Assembly (NCBI GenBank): GCA_944391485.1
Contig: CALXTQ010000006.1
Span: 62,001-126,000 of the forward strand
DNA: 64,000 nucleotides
Source of the DNA: an uncultured Alphaproteobacteria bacterium
GTDB lineage: Bacteria; Pseudomonadota; Alphaproteobacteria; RF32; CAG-239
Direction: 5' to 3'
A program made the translations under genes and the position numbers. The notes beneath the pieces are model-generated. The model saw only the letters and a list, made by a program, of their open reading frames with translations, did no database searches and was not told where the DNA came from. Shown piece by piece: positions 45,853 through 53,617 of the stretch. Each line of letters opens with the position of its first letter. Position 1 is the first letter of the stretch.

Positions 45853-47454
45853 ATGATCAGAATCAACAATATAAAAGCCGATCTTGATATCGGGCTCGAC
45901 GGGCTCCGGGAGATCGTGTCGATGAAAACCGGACTGGCGCCGGAAAATATCAAAAGCCTGAAAGTTGCCAAACGTTCGGTGGATGCGCGCAATAAGACAA
46001 ACGTGCATTTTGTATATGCGCTGGATATGGAGGTATTCGGCGATGAAGACTATATTGCCGGAATTTTAGCTTGGAAAGACGCGGAACAAATAAAAAATCA
46101 GGAAGTCTTTTTTCTGAAACCCGGGCAGATGCAGGGGGCGTTGCGCCCGGTCATTGCCGGAACCGGCCCGGCCGGCATGTTTGCCGGACTGGCGCTGGCC
46201 GAAGCAGGGTTGAAGCCGATTTTGCTGGAACGGGGAAAAGAAGTCGCCGAGCGCCAAAAGGACGTCGATCTGTTTTGGAAAACGGGAGCACTGAAGCCTG
46301 ATTCTAATGTTCAGTTCGGCGAGGGCGGAGCCGGAACTTTTTCGGACGGCAAGCTGATGACCGGCATAAAAAAAGACAAATATACAGCCCGCGTGCTGGA
46401 AGAAATGGTTGCGGCCGGCGCGCCGGATGAGATTTTGTTTCTGGCAAAGCCGCATATCGGCACGGATAATCTGGCGGTTGTCGTGCGCAGAATACGGGAA
46501 AAGATTATTTCTCTGGGCGGCGAATATCGTTTTGAAAACCGCTTGGAAGATCTGATTGTGAAAGGCGGAAAACTGACGGGGCTTAAGGTCCGCGACGCCG
46601 GCGGGCGTTTGTACGAGCTGGCTGCCGACAGGCTGATTCTGGCTGTCGGGCACAGCGCGCGGGATACGTTTGAAATGCTTTATAAGCAAGGGGCTGCCGT
46701 TGAGCAGAAGCCTTTTTCCGTGGGAGCGCGCATTGAGCACCGGCAAAGCCTGATTGACAAGGCGCAATACGGCAGTTTTGCCGGAAATCCGGCTTTGGGC
46801 GCGGCCGATTACAAGCTGGCCGTTCATCTCAAAAACGGCAGGTCCGCCTATACGTTTTGCATGTGCCCGGGAGGGCAGGTGGTGGCGGCGGCTTCCGAGG
46901 AAGGTCGGGTTGCCACAAACGGCATGAGCAGATTTGCCCGCAATATGACAAATGCCAATGCCGCGCTGCTGGTGGGCGTCATGCCGGAAGACTTTGGCGG
47001 GCGGCATCCGCTGCAGGGAATGTATTTTCAACGCAGGCTGGAGGAGGCGGCTTTTCGCCTGGGCGGCGGCGGATATAAGGCTCCGGCGCAGCTGGTCGGC
47101 GATTTTCTCAACAACAGGGAGTCGAAAGGACCGGGAGAAGTTGAGCCATCCTATGCGCCGGGCGTAACCTTTACGAATCTGGCCCGCGTCCTGCCGGATT
47201 TTGTCGTTGAGACAATGCGCGTGGCGCTTGTCGATATGGATCGCAAACTGAAAGGCTTTGCCTGCGCAGATGCGGTTCTGACCGGAGTGGAAACAAGAAG
47301 CTCTTCGCCGGTGCGGATCGTTCGCGACGAGAAGTTTGAAAGCACTATCGGGGGGCTGTATCCCTGCGGGGAAGGAGCCGGGTATGCCGGCGGAATAATG
47401 TCTGCCGCCGTTGACGGACTTAAGGTGGCCGAGGCTGTCTGCGGGGAGAGCTGA
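45853..47454 (+). CDS. FAD-dependent oxidoreductase (COG2509-type)
   Basis: 533 aa. The dinucleotide-binding motif is VIAGTGPAGMFAGLALAEAG, followed by ILLERG and the FAD-contact stretch VQFGEGGAGTFSDGKL; GHSARDTFEML and the late YPCGEGAGYAGGIMSAA box complete the flavoprotein fold. Proteins of this group are annotated as NAD(FAD)-using dehydrogenases of unknown substrate. The start giving MIRINN has AGGGGA seven bases upstream. It is monocistronic. Confidence 0.85.
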   Translation: MIRINNIKADLDIGLDGLREIVSMKTGLAPENIKSLKVAKRSVDARNKTNVHFVYALDMEVFGDEDYIAGILAWKDAEQIKNQEVFFLKPGQMQGALRPVIAGTGPAGMFAGLALAEAGLKPILLERGKEVAERQKDVDLFWKTGALKPDSNVQFGEGGAGTFSDGKLMTGIKKDKYTARVLEEMVAAGAPDEILFLAKPHIGTDNLAVVVRRIREKIISLGGEYRFENRLEDLIVKGGKLTGLKVRDAGGRLYELAADRLILAVGHSARDTFEMLYKQGAAVEQKPFSVGARIEHRQSLIDKAQYGSFAGNPALGAADYKLAVHLKNGRSAYTFCMCPGGQVVAAASEEGRVATNGMSRFARNMTNANAALLVGVMPEDFGGRHPLQGMYFQRRLEEAAFRLGGGGYKAPAQLVGDFLNNRESKGPGEVEPSYAPGVTFTNLARVLPDFVVETMRVALVDMDRKLKGFACADAVLTGVETRSSSPVRIVRDEKFESTIGGLYPCGEGAGYAGGIMSAAVDGLKVAEAVCGES

Positions 47455-47641
47455 TACAGCCGGCGGACTGTTTTAAGACTGTCTGTGGCCGGAGTGTTTG
47501 TGGAGATGACCGACGCGGCTGAAACTGTCCGGTGGCCGGTCCCTGGTGGACGGTGGAAAGCTTGGATTAAAGGTTTGCTTTTGCCGTCAGGCTTGTTTAA
47601 GATGCGGATATTGACATCGTATGAACTAAAAAGGACTGAGA

Positions 47642-48943
47642 ATGAAAATTGCGATTATTGGCACCGGATATGTCGGTCTTCCCACGGGAATCGGCCTGGC
47701 CGAACTGGGCAACGAGGTTGTCTGCGTTGATAAGATAGAAGAGAAAATCAATGCCTTGAACAGCGGCAAAGCCACGATTTATGAAGACGGTATGGAAGAG
47801 CTGTTTCAGAAGCATCTGGCAAAAAAATCCCTTCGGTTTACGCTGGATATGAAAAATGCGGTCAGCGGCGCCGATGTCGTTATGCTGGCGGTGGGGACGC
47901 CGCCGCATCCCGTTACCAAAGAGGCGGATCTCCGGTATATTTATGCCGCGGCCGAAGAGTTGGCTCCGTATCTGGACGGCTATACGGTGGTGGCGACAAA
48001 ATCGACGGTGCCGGTCGGAACGGGAGACGAGGTTGAGGCCATTATCAGAAAAGTTAATCCGGCGGCCGATTATGATGTGGTGTCTCTGCCGGAGTTTCTG
48101 CGCGAAGGCTTTGCCATTCATGACTTTTTTCATCCTGACCGTATTGTCATCGGCGCCAACGTCAAAAAAGCCCGCGATGTTTTACTGAAGCTTTATGAGC
48201 CTTTTCAGGGCAAAACGGAGTTTTTGCTGGTAAACCGCAAATCTTCCGAAACCATTAAATATGCGTCCAACGCTTTTCTGGCCATGAAAATCCATTATAT
48301 CAACGAAATGGCGGATTTTTGCGAAAAAGCGGGCGCTGATATCCGCGAGGTGGCTCGGGGCATGGGGCTGGATTCACGTATCGGCGGGAAGTTTTTGAAC
48401 CCGGGGCCGGGGTACGGCGGGTCGTGTTTTCCGAAAGATACCAACGCGATGGCGCAGATGGGGCGTAAATACGGCGCCGAGTTGAATCTGATTGAAACGA
48501 CCATTGCCAAAAACGACGAGCGGAAAGCCCGGATGGGACAAAGGGTTCTTGACATGCTGCGCGATCATCCGGACGGCCGTATCGCCGTTCTGGGGCTGGC
48601 TTTCAAGGGCGGAACCGATGACTGCCGGGATTCTCCGGCGATGGAGATTTTGAACGAGATCTTAAAGACATCGCGCAATGTCTGCGTTTATGACCCGAAA
48701 GCCGCGGACAATGCCCGCAAGATGCTCGGCAGCCGGGTCAGTTATGCCGAAACCGCTTATGCGGCTGCGGAGGGAGCGGAAGTCGTAGTTATTCTGACGG
48801 AGTGGGAGGAGTTCCGGCATCTGGATCTGGACAGGCTGAAAAGCGCCATGTCCCGCGCGGCAATTGTCGATCTGCGCAATATGCTGGATGCGGAAGAGGT
48901 CAGGTCCCGCGGATTTGAGTATTCTTGTATCGGAATGAGGTAA
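47642..48943 (+). CDS. UDP-glucose 6-dehydrogenase (UDP-sugar dehydrogenase)
   Basis: 433 aa. N-terminal Rossmann motif IAIIGTGYVGLPTGIGLAE, then STVPVGTGD, PEFLREGFAIHDFFHPDRIVIG, the helix KYASNAFLAMKIHYINEMADF, and catalytic Cys in GYGGSCFPKDTNA. It oxidises UDP-glucose to UDP-glucuronate for capsule, lipopolysaccharide or exopolysaccharide. The motifs favour UDP-glucose, though other UDP- or GDP-sugars cannot be excluded. galE follows after seven bases, so both feed a sugar-nucleotide pathway. Confidence 0.9.
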   Translation: MKIAIIGTGYVGLPTGIGLAELGNEVVCVDKIEEKINALNSGKATIYEDGMEELFQKHLAKKSLRFTLDMKNAVSGADVVMLAVGTPPHPVTKEADLRYIYAAAEELAPYLDGYTVVATKSTVPVGTGDEVEAIIRKVNPAADYDVVSLPEFLREGFAIHDFFHPDRIVIGANVKKARDVLLKLYEPFQGKTEFLLVNRKSSETIKYASNAFLAMKIHYINEMADFCEKAGADIREVARGMGLDSRIGGKFLNPGPGYGGSCFPKDTNAMAQMGRKYGAELNLIETTIAKNDERKARMGQRVLDMLRDHPDGRIAVLGLAFKGGTDDCRDSPAMEILNEILKTSRNVCVYDPKAADNARKMLGSRVSYAETAYAAAEGAEVVVILTEWEEFRHLDLDRLKSAMSRAAIVDLRNMLDAEEVRSRGFEYSCIGMR

Positions 48944-48950
48944 AATAAAA

Positions 48951-49913
48951 ATGGCAAAAGTTCTGGTTATCGGCGGCGCCGGCTATATCGGCAGCCATGT
49001 GGTCAAAGCCCTTTTGAAAAGCGGGCACGGCGTCGCGGTTTATGACAATCTGTCCACGGGGCAGAAAATAAACCTGTTTAAGGAAGCCGAGTTTATCGAA
49101 GGAGATATTCTGGATACTGCGGCTTTGCAAAAAGCCATGTCCGGCGGGTTTGACGCGGTTGTGCATCTGGCGGCCAAAAAGGCTGTCGGCGAATCGATGG
49201 AAAAGCCCGAAATTTATTCGACCAACAATATCTGCGGCTCGCTGAATATCCTGAACGCGATGGTCGGCTGCGGCGTCAGAAATCTGGTTTTTTCTTCGTC
49301 GGCGGCCGTTTACGGTATGCCGGAATATCTGCCGATTGACGAGAAACATCCATTTCATCCGCTGAATTATTACGGTTTTACCAAGCTGGAAATCGAAAAA
49401 TACATGGAGTGGTACAGCCGGCTGAAAGATTTCCGTTATATGGCGCTGAGATATTTTAACGCCATCGGATATGATGCGGAGGGGGATATCCGCGGCCGGG
49501 AGATCGGTTCGCAGAATCTGCTGCCGATTGTTATGGATGTTGCGGCCGGCCGGCGGGAAAAACTGTCGGTCTTCGGCAGAGATTATGAGACGCGCGACGG
49601 AACCTGCATCCGCGACTATGTGCATGTGTCGGATTTGGCCAGAGCCCATGTGCTGGCGATAGAAAAGCTTATGGCCGGAGCGGAATCGGACAGCCTGAAT
49701 CTGGGAACCGGCAAAGGGACGTCCGTAGACGAGATGATACAGGCGGCGGAAAAAGTCGTGGGAAGAAAGCTGAATGTTGAATATGCCGGCCGGCGGGCGG
49801 GAGATCCGGCGGTTTTGGTGGCGTCGTACGACAAAGCGAAAAAAGTTTTGGGCTGGGAACCCGCTTATACCGATGTTGAGGAAATCATCAGAACAACCTG
49901 GAATATAGAATAA
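48951..49913 (+). CDS. galE: UDP-glucose 4-epimerase
   Basis: 320 aa. NAD-binding GGAGYIGSHVVKALL at the N-terminus, VHLAAKKAVGESMEKPEIY, SSAAVYG and the catalytic Tyr-Lys in YGFTKLEIEK mark an extended short-chain dehydrogenase of the GalE group. It interconverts UDP-glucose and UDP-galactose. The start lies in the same operon as the dehydrogenase. A strong terminator follows. Confidence 0.9.
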   Translation: MAKVLVIGGAGYIGSHVVKALLKSGHGVAVYDNLSTGQKINLFKEAEFIEGDILDTAALQKAMSGGFDAVVHLAAKKAVGESMEKPEIYSTNNICGSLNILNAMVGCGVRNLVFSSSAAVYGMPEYLPIDEKHPFHPLNYYGFTKLEIEKYMEWYSRLKDFRYMALRYFNAIGYDAEGDIRGREIGSQNLLPIVMDVAAGRREKLSVFGRDYETRDGTCIRDYVHVSDLARAHVLAIEKLMAGAESDSLNLGTGKGTSVDEMIQAAEKVVGRKLNVEYAGRRAGDPAVLVASYDKAKKVLGWEPAYTDVEEIIRTTWNIE

Positions 49914-49916
49914 AGC

Positions 49917-49944
49917 GACGCCGGCGGAAAGCCGGCGTCTTTTT
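49917..49944 (+). terminator. Intrinsic terminator of galE
   Basis: GACGCCGGC and GCCGGCGTC flank a GGAAA loop and a T run. Confidence 0.93.
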
Positions 49945-50040
49945 GAGCTGCGGAAATAGGTCCGGCGGAATTTCCGCCGGTTTGCCCGAACTTTTTCCGC
50001 ATTTTTTCTGCCCTGAAAGAGATTGTCCGCTGACGTGATT

Positions 50041-50388
50041 TTATTCCGCAGATTCCTTTTCTGCCGGAGGTTCTTCCGCCGCGGATTCCGCCGGTTTGGG
50101 ATATTGCTGTTTGACAAGCAGACAGTCCTGATAATATTTGTCCAGCTGCTGTTGTCCGGCGGCGATCAGTTCCGGGGTTTCCGAGTTCAGCTTGACCTGC
50201 GCGTCCAGATATTCGCGGAAGTCGGGATAATGTTCCCGCCGCAGTTCCTGATAAGACGGAACGTAAGGTTCCGGCTCTTCCAGAACCAGTTGGCCGTTGC
50301 GGGCGACGATTGTTTTGCCCTGCGCCTGTCCGCAAAAGAGTTCGTCAAAATAGTCGTCGCTGACTTCTATTCCTAACAATGTTTTCAT
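50041..50388 (-). CDS. Probable tail-fibre assembly/chaperone-like protein, 115 aa
   Basis: Hydrophilic, with EPYVPSYQELRREHYPDFREYLDAQVKL in the middle, an organisation common in small proteins that sit after phage tail-fibre genes. The C-terminus is Glu-, Ala- and Pro-rich. It starts 15 bases beyond the tail-fibre stop with AAAGGA seven bases upstream, so both are one operon. The role is inferred from place and composition; no firm family match. Confidence 0.5.
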   Translation of the reverse strand: MKTLLGIEVSDDYFDELFCGQAQGKTIVARNGQLVLEEPEPYVPSYQELRREHYPDFREYLDAQVKLNSETPELIAAGQQQLDKYYQDCLLVKQQYPKPAESAAEEPPAEKESAE

Positions 50389-50403
50389 GCTTTGTCCTTT
50401 CTT

Positions 50404-51987
50404 TTAGATTTTGCCGATGGCCAGCCAGTCGTGGGCCGGAATGGCGCTGTGGCAGGTGGTGAAGCCGTAGGTGTATTTTTTTTCGTTATTGACCGAAAAA
50501 TATCCGTAGTTGGAGCTTTTCCATTCCGTAACGCCGGCAACGATATAGGTCGTGTTGGCAAAGGCCTTGGGAAAAGTGATGGTCTGGTAGGTTCCGCTGG
50601 AAGGGGGAATGTAGCCTCCCTGCACGAGCTTGCCGCTGTTGTAGAGCTGGTACCAGGTGTTGCCGTCGGAGGCCTCCCAGTTTTCGACAATATAATCCGC
50701 CATATTTGACAGCGGCGTATTGCCGAGATTTGCGTCCGCCTTGCCGTTCAGTCCGTTGACAAATTCTGCCGCCTGAGCGGTGCTTGCCGGGACGGCTGCC
50801 GAATAAACCTGAATATACAGCGCCGTCTTGACGTGTCTGGGCTGGACTTCGCTGCCGGTTTGCACGCTGCGCGACGCGTCAAAGCCGAGAATATAGTTGG
50901 CGTAGTTTCCGCCGCCGCCGTCCCCGCCGTTGATCAGCGTATGCTGGTAGAAAGCGCCTTCCGTCGTCAGGTTGTTGCCGTTAGTGAAAGGCGAAGACAG
51001 AGCGTTGACGGTTCCCGTTATGTTGACAATCTGGTCTTTTGCCGCGGTGCCGATTTCGCTTAGCTCGGAGAGCGAGGATACAAAGCGGGTTATTTTCGGC
51101 AGGCGCAGACTGCCGGATTGTTCGTCAATGACAAAAGCGCCGGTTTCGCCGTAAGACGAGATTTCCGCTTCGTACGCTTCGGCGGACAGGGCGCGGAGTT
51201 TGCCGGCGGTTTTCAGCGCAACGGCTTTGTTCCAGAAATCGGGAAAGATTGTTCGGCAGCCGGTTATGTTTTCTCCCGTCCACAGGGGATAAGCGCCGGG
51301 AGGCGTTTCACCGCTGAAGCTCTGAAAAATCGTAAACAGCGGAATTGCCGTTTTGCCCATGGCCAGTTCGGCGCGGGCGGCGTATTGTCCGGCGGTTTCG
51401 GCAGAGGCGGCGGCCTCTTCGGCCGAGCTTCCCGCTTCTTCGGCTTTTTGCGCGGCTTCCAGTTTTAAATCAACGCAGTCTTCATAGACATGCGCCAGTT
51501 TTTCTATTTCCGCGCTGGAATTGACAAGGCTGTTGCCCTCCTGATTCCAGATGATGGATTTTCCGGCTTCCGGCGTCGGCAGACTGACGTTCAGATTGGT
51601 GGAAGAATAGGGCGGAAAGGTTATGGTTCTGCTGATCGCCTCCTCAAGCTGCTTCATGCAGGCCAGCTGATAGTCAAACTCCAGATTGACCTTGCTGGAG
51701 CGGAACGGACCGGCTTCCTGAAAGTCGGTGGTTCTTTTCAGCTCAAGATTGCGAAACAGAGTGATGATGACGCCGGATGCCGGCGCGGCGTCAAAGGCAA
51801 CGCAGCCGCCGTTGTCTTCCTCGTTCCGGCTGACCGTGTAGCCGGATGTTTGCAGCTGGTCGTCAAAATATACTTCAATATCATCCGGGCTGAAGATCGG
51901 AAACGAGAAGTAAAACTGCGTGGTTTCCCCGTCGCCGGCAAAACGGATGCGCGGCTTTGTATTGCCTATTTCAATTGAATCAGACAT
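50404..51987 (-). CDS. Phage-type tail-fibre (receptor-binding) protein
   Basis: 527 aa. The N-terminal part (RIRFAGDGETTQFYFSFPIFSP, IEVYFDDQLQTSGYTV, then RTTDF) matches the attachment domain found in many podovirus-type and prophage tail fibres. An Ala-rich coiled coil (EEAGSSAEEAAASAETAGQY) follows, then a collar-like FPDFW to RLPKI stretch. The C-terminal TITFPKAFANTTYIVAGVT to HDWLAIGK region resembles gp53-like receptor-binding tips. The ATG giving MSDSIEIG has GGAG in reach; a second ATG four codons earlier forms part of that site. No other phage genes are near. Confidence 0.8.
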   Translation of the reverse strand: MSDSIEIGNTKPRIRFAGDGETTQFYFSFPIFSPDDIEVYFDDQLQTSGYTVSRNEEDNGGCVAFDAAPASGVIITLFRNLELKRTTDFQEAGPFRSSKVNLEFDYQLACMKQLEEAISRTITFPPYSSTNLNVSLPTPEAGKSIIWNQEGNSLVNSSAEIEKLAHVYEDCVDLKLEAAQKAEEAGSSAEEAAASAETAGQYAARAELAMGKTAIPLFTIFQSFSGETPPGAYPLWTGENITGCRTIFPDFWNKAVALKTAGKLRALSAEAYEAEISSYGETGAFVIDEQSGSLRLPKITRFVSSLSELSEIGTAAKDQIVNITGTVNALSSPFTNGNNLTTEGAFYQHTLINGGDGGGGNYANYILGFDASRSVQTGSEVQPRHVKTALYIQVYSAAVPASTAQAAEFVNGLNGKADANLGNTPLSNMADYIVENWEASDGNTWYQLYNSGKLVQGGYIPPSSGTYQTITFPKAFANTTYIVAGVTEWKSSNYGYFSVNNEKKYTYGFTTCHSAIPAHDWLAIGKI

Positions 51988-52020
51988 TGTTTTCTCCATA
52001 TGGTGATTGTATTTAAAATA

Positions 52021-52048
52021 AAAAAATCCGCCCGGACGGCGGATTTCG
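52021..52048 (-). terminator. Intrinsic terminator in the tail-fibre leader (attenuator)
   Basis: Read leftward: AAATCCGCC and GGCGGATTT flank a short loop and end in a T run, 35-60 bp before the tail-fibre start and after its promoter. An additional small CACTTG/CAAGTG hairpin precedes it. Default transcription would stop here, giving an RNA of about 55-60 nt. Confidence 0.75.
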
Positions 52049-52076
52049 GATACACTTGTGGCAAGTGATACTCTGT

Positions 52077-52105
52077 TGTATAACAAAAAAATTTACAAAA
52101 GTCAA
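52077..52105 (-). promoter_or_regulatory. Promoter upstream of the tail-fibre attenuator
   Basis: On the minus strand: TTGACT, 17 bp, TATACA. Predicted start near 52070, before the attenuator hairpin. Confidence 0.7.
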
Positions 52106-52120
52106 GGAATTTATTCCTAT

Positions 52121-52275
52121 GTCGGACGCCGGAGAGATAAGGCGGCGGAAAATAATTGGCTTCGGCAGCCGGCGCCTCGGACAGATGAGGAGGCAGAAAA
52201 TAATTGCTTTCGGACGTTGTCGTCGGACGGCTTTGGTTGACAAGAGCGCGGAAAGTGATTACTTTCAAAGGCAGT
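52121..52275. repeat. Three degenerate tandem repeats, period 48-55 bp
   Basis: Copies begin near 52136 (GATAAGGCGGCGGAAAATAA), 52184 (GATGAGGAGGCAGAAAATAA) and 52239 (GACAAGAGCGCGGAAAGTGA); each is preceded by a CGGAC-type motif and followed by a variant of TTGGCTTCGG. The third copy strongly resembles the first codons of the adjacent SIMPL gene (GACAAAAGCGCTGAAAA at 52306), so the array may be eroded duplications of that 5' end. Confidence 0.6.
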
Positions 52276-52299
52276 TGTAATTTTTTTAGGAGAAGAGCG

Positions 52300-53058
52300 A
52301 TGAGCGACAAAAGCGCTGAAAACGCATGCGAAACAAAAAAATGCTGCGGCAAATTCTGGGCAGCGGGTATTTTGGCCGTCGGTCTGGCGCTGGGCGGATT
52401 TTTCCCGGGCTATTACTATTATCAGGCCAGACTGAGAGATAATTTTGTTACGGTTAAGGGTCTGGCGGAAATGGATGTCAAGGCGGATCTCGGCGTCTGG
52501 AACATCAAATTTGTGGTAACCGGCGATGAGCTGCTTGGCGTGCAGCGCGAAATGGCTTCCAAACTGCAGGTTATTTTTTCGTTTTTGCAGGAAAAAGGTT
52601 TCACGCCCGATGAAATCAGCGAGGGGCGTTTGGAAACCAACGACCTGATGACCAATCCGTACCGGGACAAAAATTTTGCGTCGCGTTATATTCTCAGCCA
52701 GAAAGTAACGGTTCGCAGCTCTAAGGTGGATATGATTGAGCAGGCGCTGCGCAATTCGGGAGAACTGGTTGCCCGCGGCGTGGTTTTTGACAGCCAGAGT
52801 TACGGGTCGCCGGTTTCGTATATTTTTACCAAATTGAACGAGATCAAGCCGCAGATGCTGGAGGAGGCGACCAAGAACGCGCGTCAGGCGGCGTTGGAAT
52901 TTGCCAAAGCTTCCGGCAGCGAAGTCGGCAAAATCCGCCGCGCCTCTCAGGGCGTTTTCTCCATTCAGCCCCAGCTGGCCACGCCCGATGCCGTAGAAAG
53001 TTATCAAATAAATAAGAGGGTGAGGGTTGTGTCGACGATTGAGTTTTGGCTGGAGTGA
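52300..53058 (+). CDS. SIMPL-domain (DUF541) membrane-anchored protein
   Basis: 252 aa. A Cys-containing cytoplasmic N-terminus and one span (about residues 19-41) anchor a periplasmic SIMPL domain: NFVTVKGLAEMDVKADLGVW, then ASKLQVIFSFLQEKGF, EISEGRLETNDL and the C-terminal VRVVSTIEFWLE. SIMPL proteins are exported, form oligomers and have no settled enzyme activity. I chose the ATG with AGGAG seven bases upstream; a longer frame reads into degenerate repeats. A hairpin terminator lies 255 bp downstream. Confidence 0.85.
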   Translation: MSDKSAENACETKKCCGKFWAAGILAVGLALGGFFPGYYYYQARLRDNFVTVKGLAEMDVKADLGVWNIKFVVTGDELLGVQREMASKLQVIFSFLQEKGFTPDEISEGRLETNDLMTNPYRDKNFASRYILSQKVTVRSSKVDMIEQALRNSGELVARGVVFDSQSYGSPVSYIFTKLNEIKPQMLEEATKNARQAALEFAKASGSEVGKIRRASQGVFSIQPQLATPDAVESYQINKRVRVVSTIEFWLE

Positions 53059-53312
53059 AAGTTTGTATAACGGCCAGCTAGTACAGAAATTGCAGGTCGA
53101 AAGTGTCCTCATGTACTTCTATGTACACTGCGGTACTTTCGCCTTTATTTCTTACTATCTGTCTCGTTCTCCAAACTTTTTGAAAACAACTGCTCTGCGG
53201 CTGGCTGGTACAGGATTAGCGGGCGAAATGAATGAAGGTGTATATTAAAATTTTTTTCGCCTTTGAAATAAAGTCCATTATCCAAACTTTTGCAGGCCGC
53301 GCCATTCAATTC
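53059..53312. other. Intergenic stretch with inverted-repeat element
   Basis: Between the SIMPL gene and its terminator. At 53098-53141, CGAAAGT and ACTTTCG enclose an inner GTAC...GTAC pair and the motif CCTCATGTACTTCTATGTAC. A 73-codon frame covers it but has no ribosome site and overlaps the SIMPL 3' end. The palindromic element may be one of a dispersed family, which the window alone cannot show. Confidence 0.45.
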
Positions 53313-53354
53313 AAAAAAGCCTTTCGCCCGCCAAGAGTCGAAAAGGCTTTTTTT
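53313..53354 (+). terminator. Intrinsic terminator
   Basis: AAAAAAGCCTTTCG and CGAAAAGGCTTTTTTT form a long stem with a 12-base loop and a T run, 20 bp before the -35 box of the structured-RNA promoter. Confidence 0.85.
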
Positions 53355-53373
53355 CGTCGTTAAAATTTCTTAA

Positions 53374-53401
53374 TTGAAAATTAGCAAAATGCTGTTATAC
53401 T
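53374..53401 (+). promoter_or_regulatory. Promoter of the structured RNA
   Basis: TTGAAA, 16 bp, TATACT. The predicted start is near 53408, at the first base pairs of the RNA fold. Confidence 0.75.
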
Positions 53402-53406
53402 AAGCT

Positions 53407-53590
53407 CGCCAGGGGAAATGGTTAGCCCGTGGCGGAGTATGCAAGCTCCTTAAGTAGAACCTAATAACCTCCAATTTCTAATTTTTGGAGGATGACGCGA
53501 TATAAGCCGCTCTGCGGACGAATAAGCGTGCTGTCTACTTACAGCTTGCAACTCCTCCACCTTACCCTAAAAGTAAGGTGGTTTTGTTTT
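53407..53590 (+). ncRNA. Unrecognised structured RNA of about 180 nt
   Basis: A free-standing unit from promoter to terminator without a credible coding frame. Helices, from the 5' end: CGCCA (53407)/TGGCG (53430); a long closing helix GGAGTATGCAAGCT (53434) with AGCTTGCAACTCC (53543), continued by AAGTAGA (53452)/TCTACTT (53534). Inside it are hairpins CCTCCAA/TTGGAGG (53468-53491), ACGC/GCGT (53495-53529) and CCGC/GCGG (53507-53517). A terminator CCACCTTAC/GTAAGGTGG (53557-53581) with a T-rich tail closes it. The multi-branched fold does not match 6S RNA, tmRNA, SRP RNA, RNase P or a riboswitch I know. It could act alone or as an attenuated leader of the regulator 28 nt downstream. Confidence 0.75.
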
Positions 53591-53617
53591 TAACAAAATC
53601 AAAAGGAGTTGAAGAAA

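Noticed and set aside
50404-51987. Diversity-generating retroelement acting on the tail fibre
   Set aside because: No reverse transcriptase, accessory gene or template repeat resembling the fibre 3' end was seen.
51966-52352. Minus-strand frame with NYFxPPxLS repeats
   Set aside because: It overlaps both the tail-fibre start and the SIMPL start and arises from the degenerate DNA repeats read in one frame; no ribosome site.
53027-53248. 73-codon frame after the SIMPL gene
   Set aside because: It overlaps the SIMPL 3' end, lacks a ribosome site and covers a palindromic element.
53407-53590. 6S RNA, tmRNA half, SRP RNA, or retron msr-msd
   Set aside because: The multi-branched fold lacks the single long bulged hairpin of 6S RNA; no tag frame or T-arm for tmRNA and no GGAA-type SRP apical loop was seen; no reverse transcriptase gene is near for a retron.
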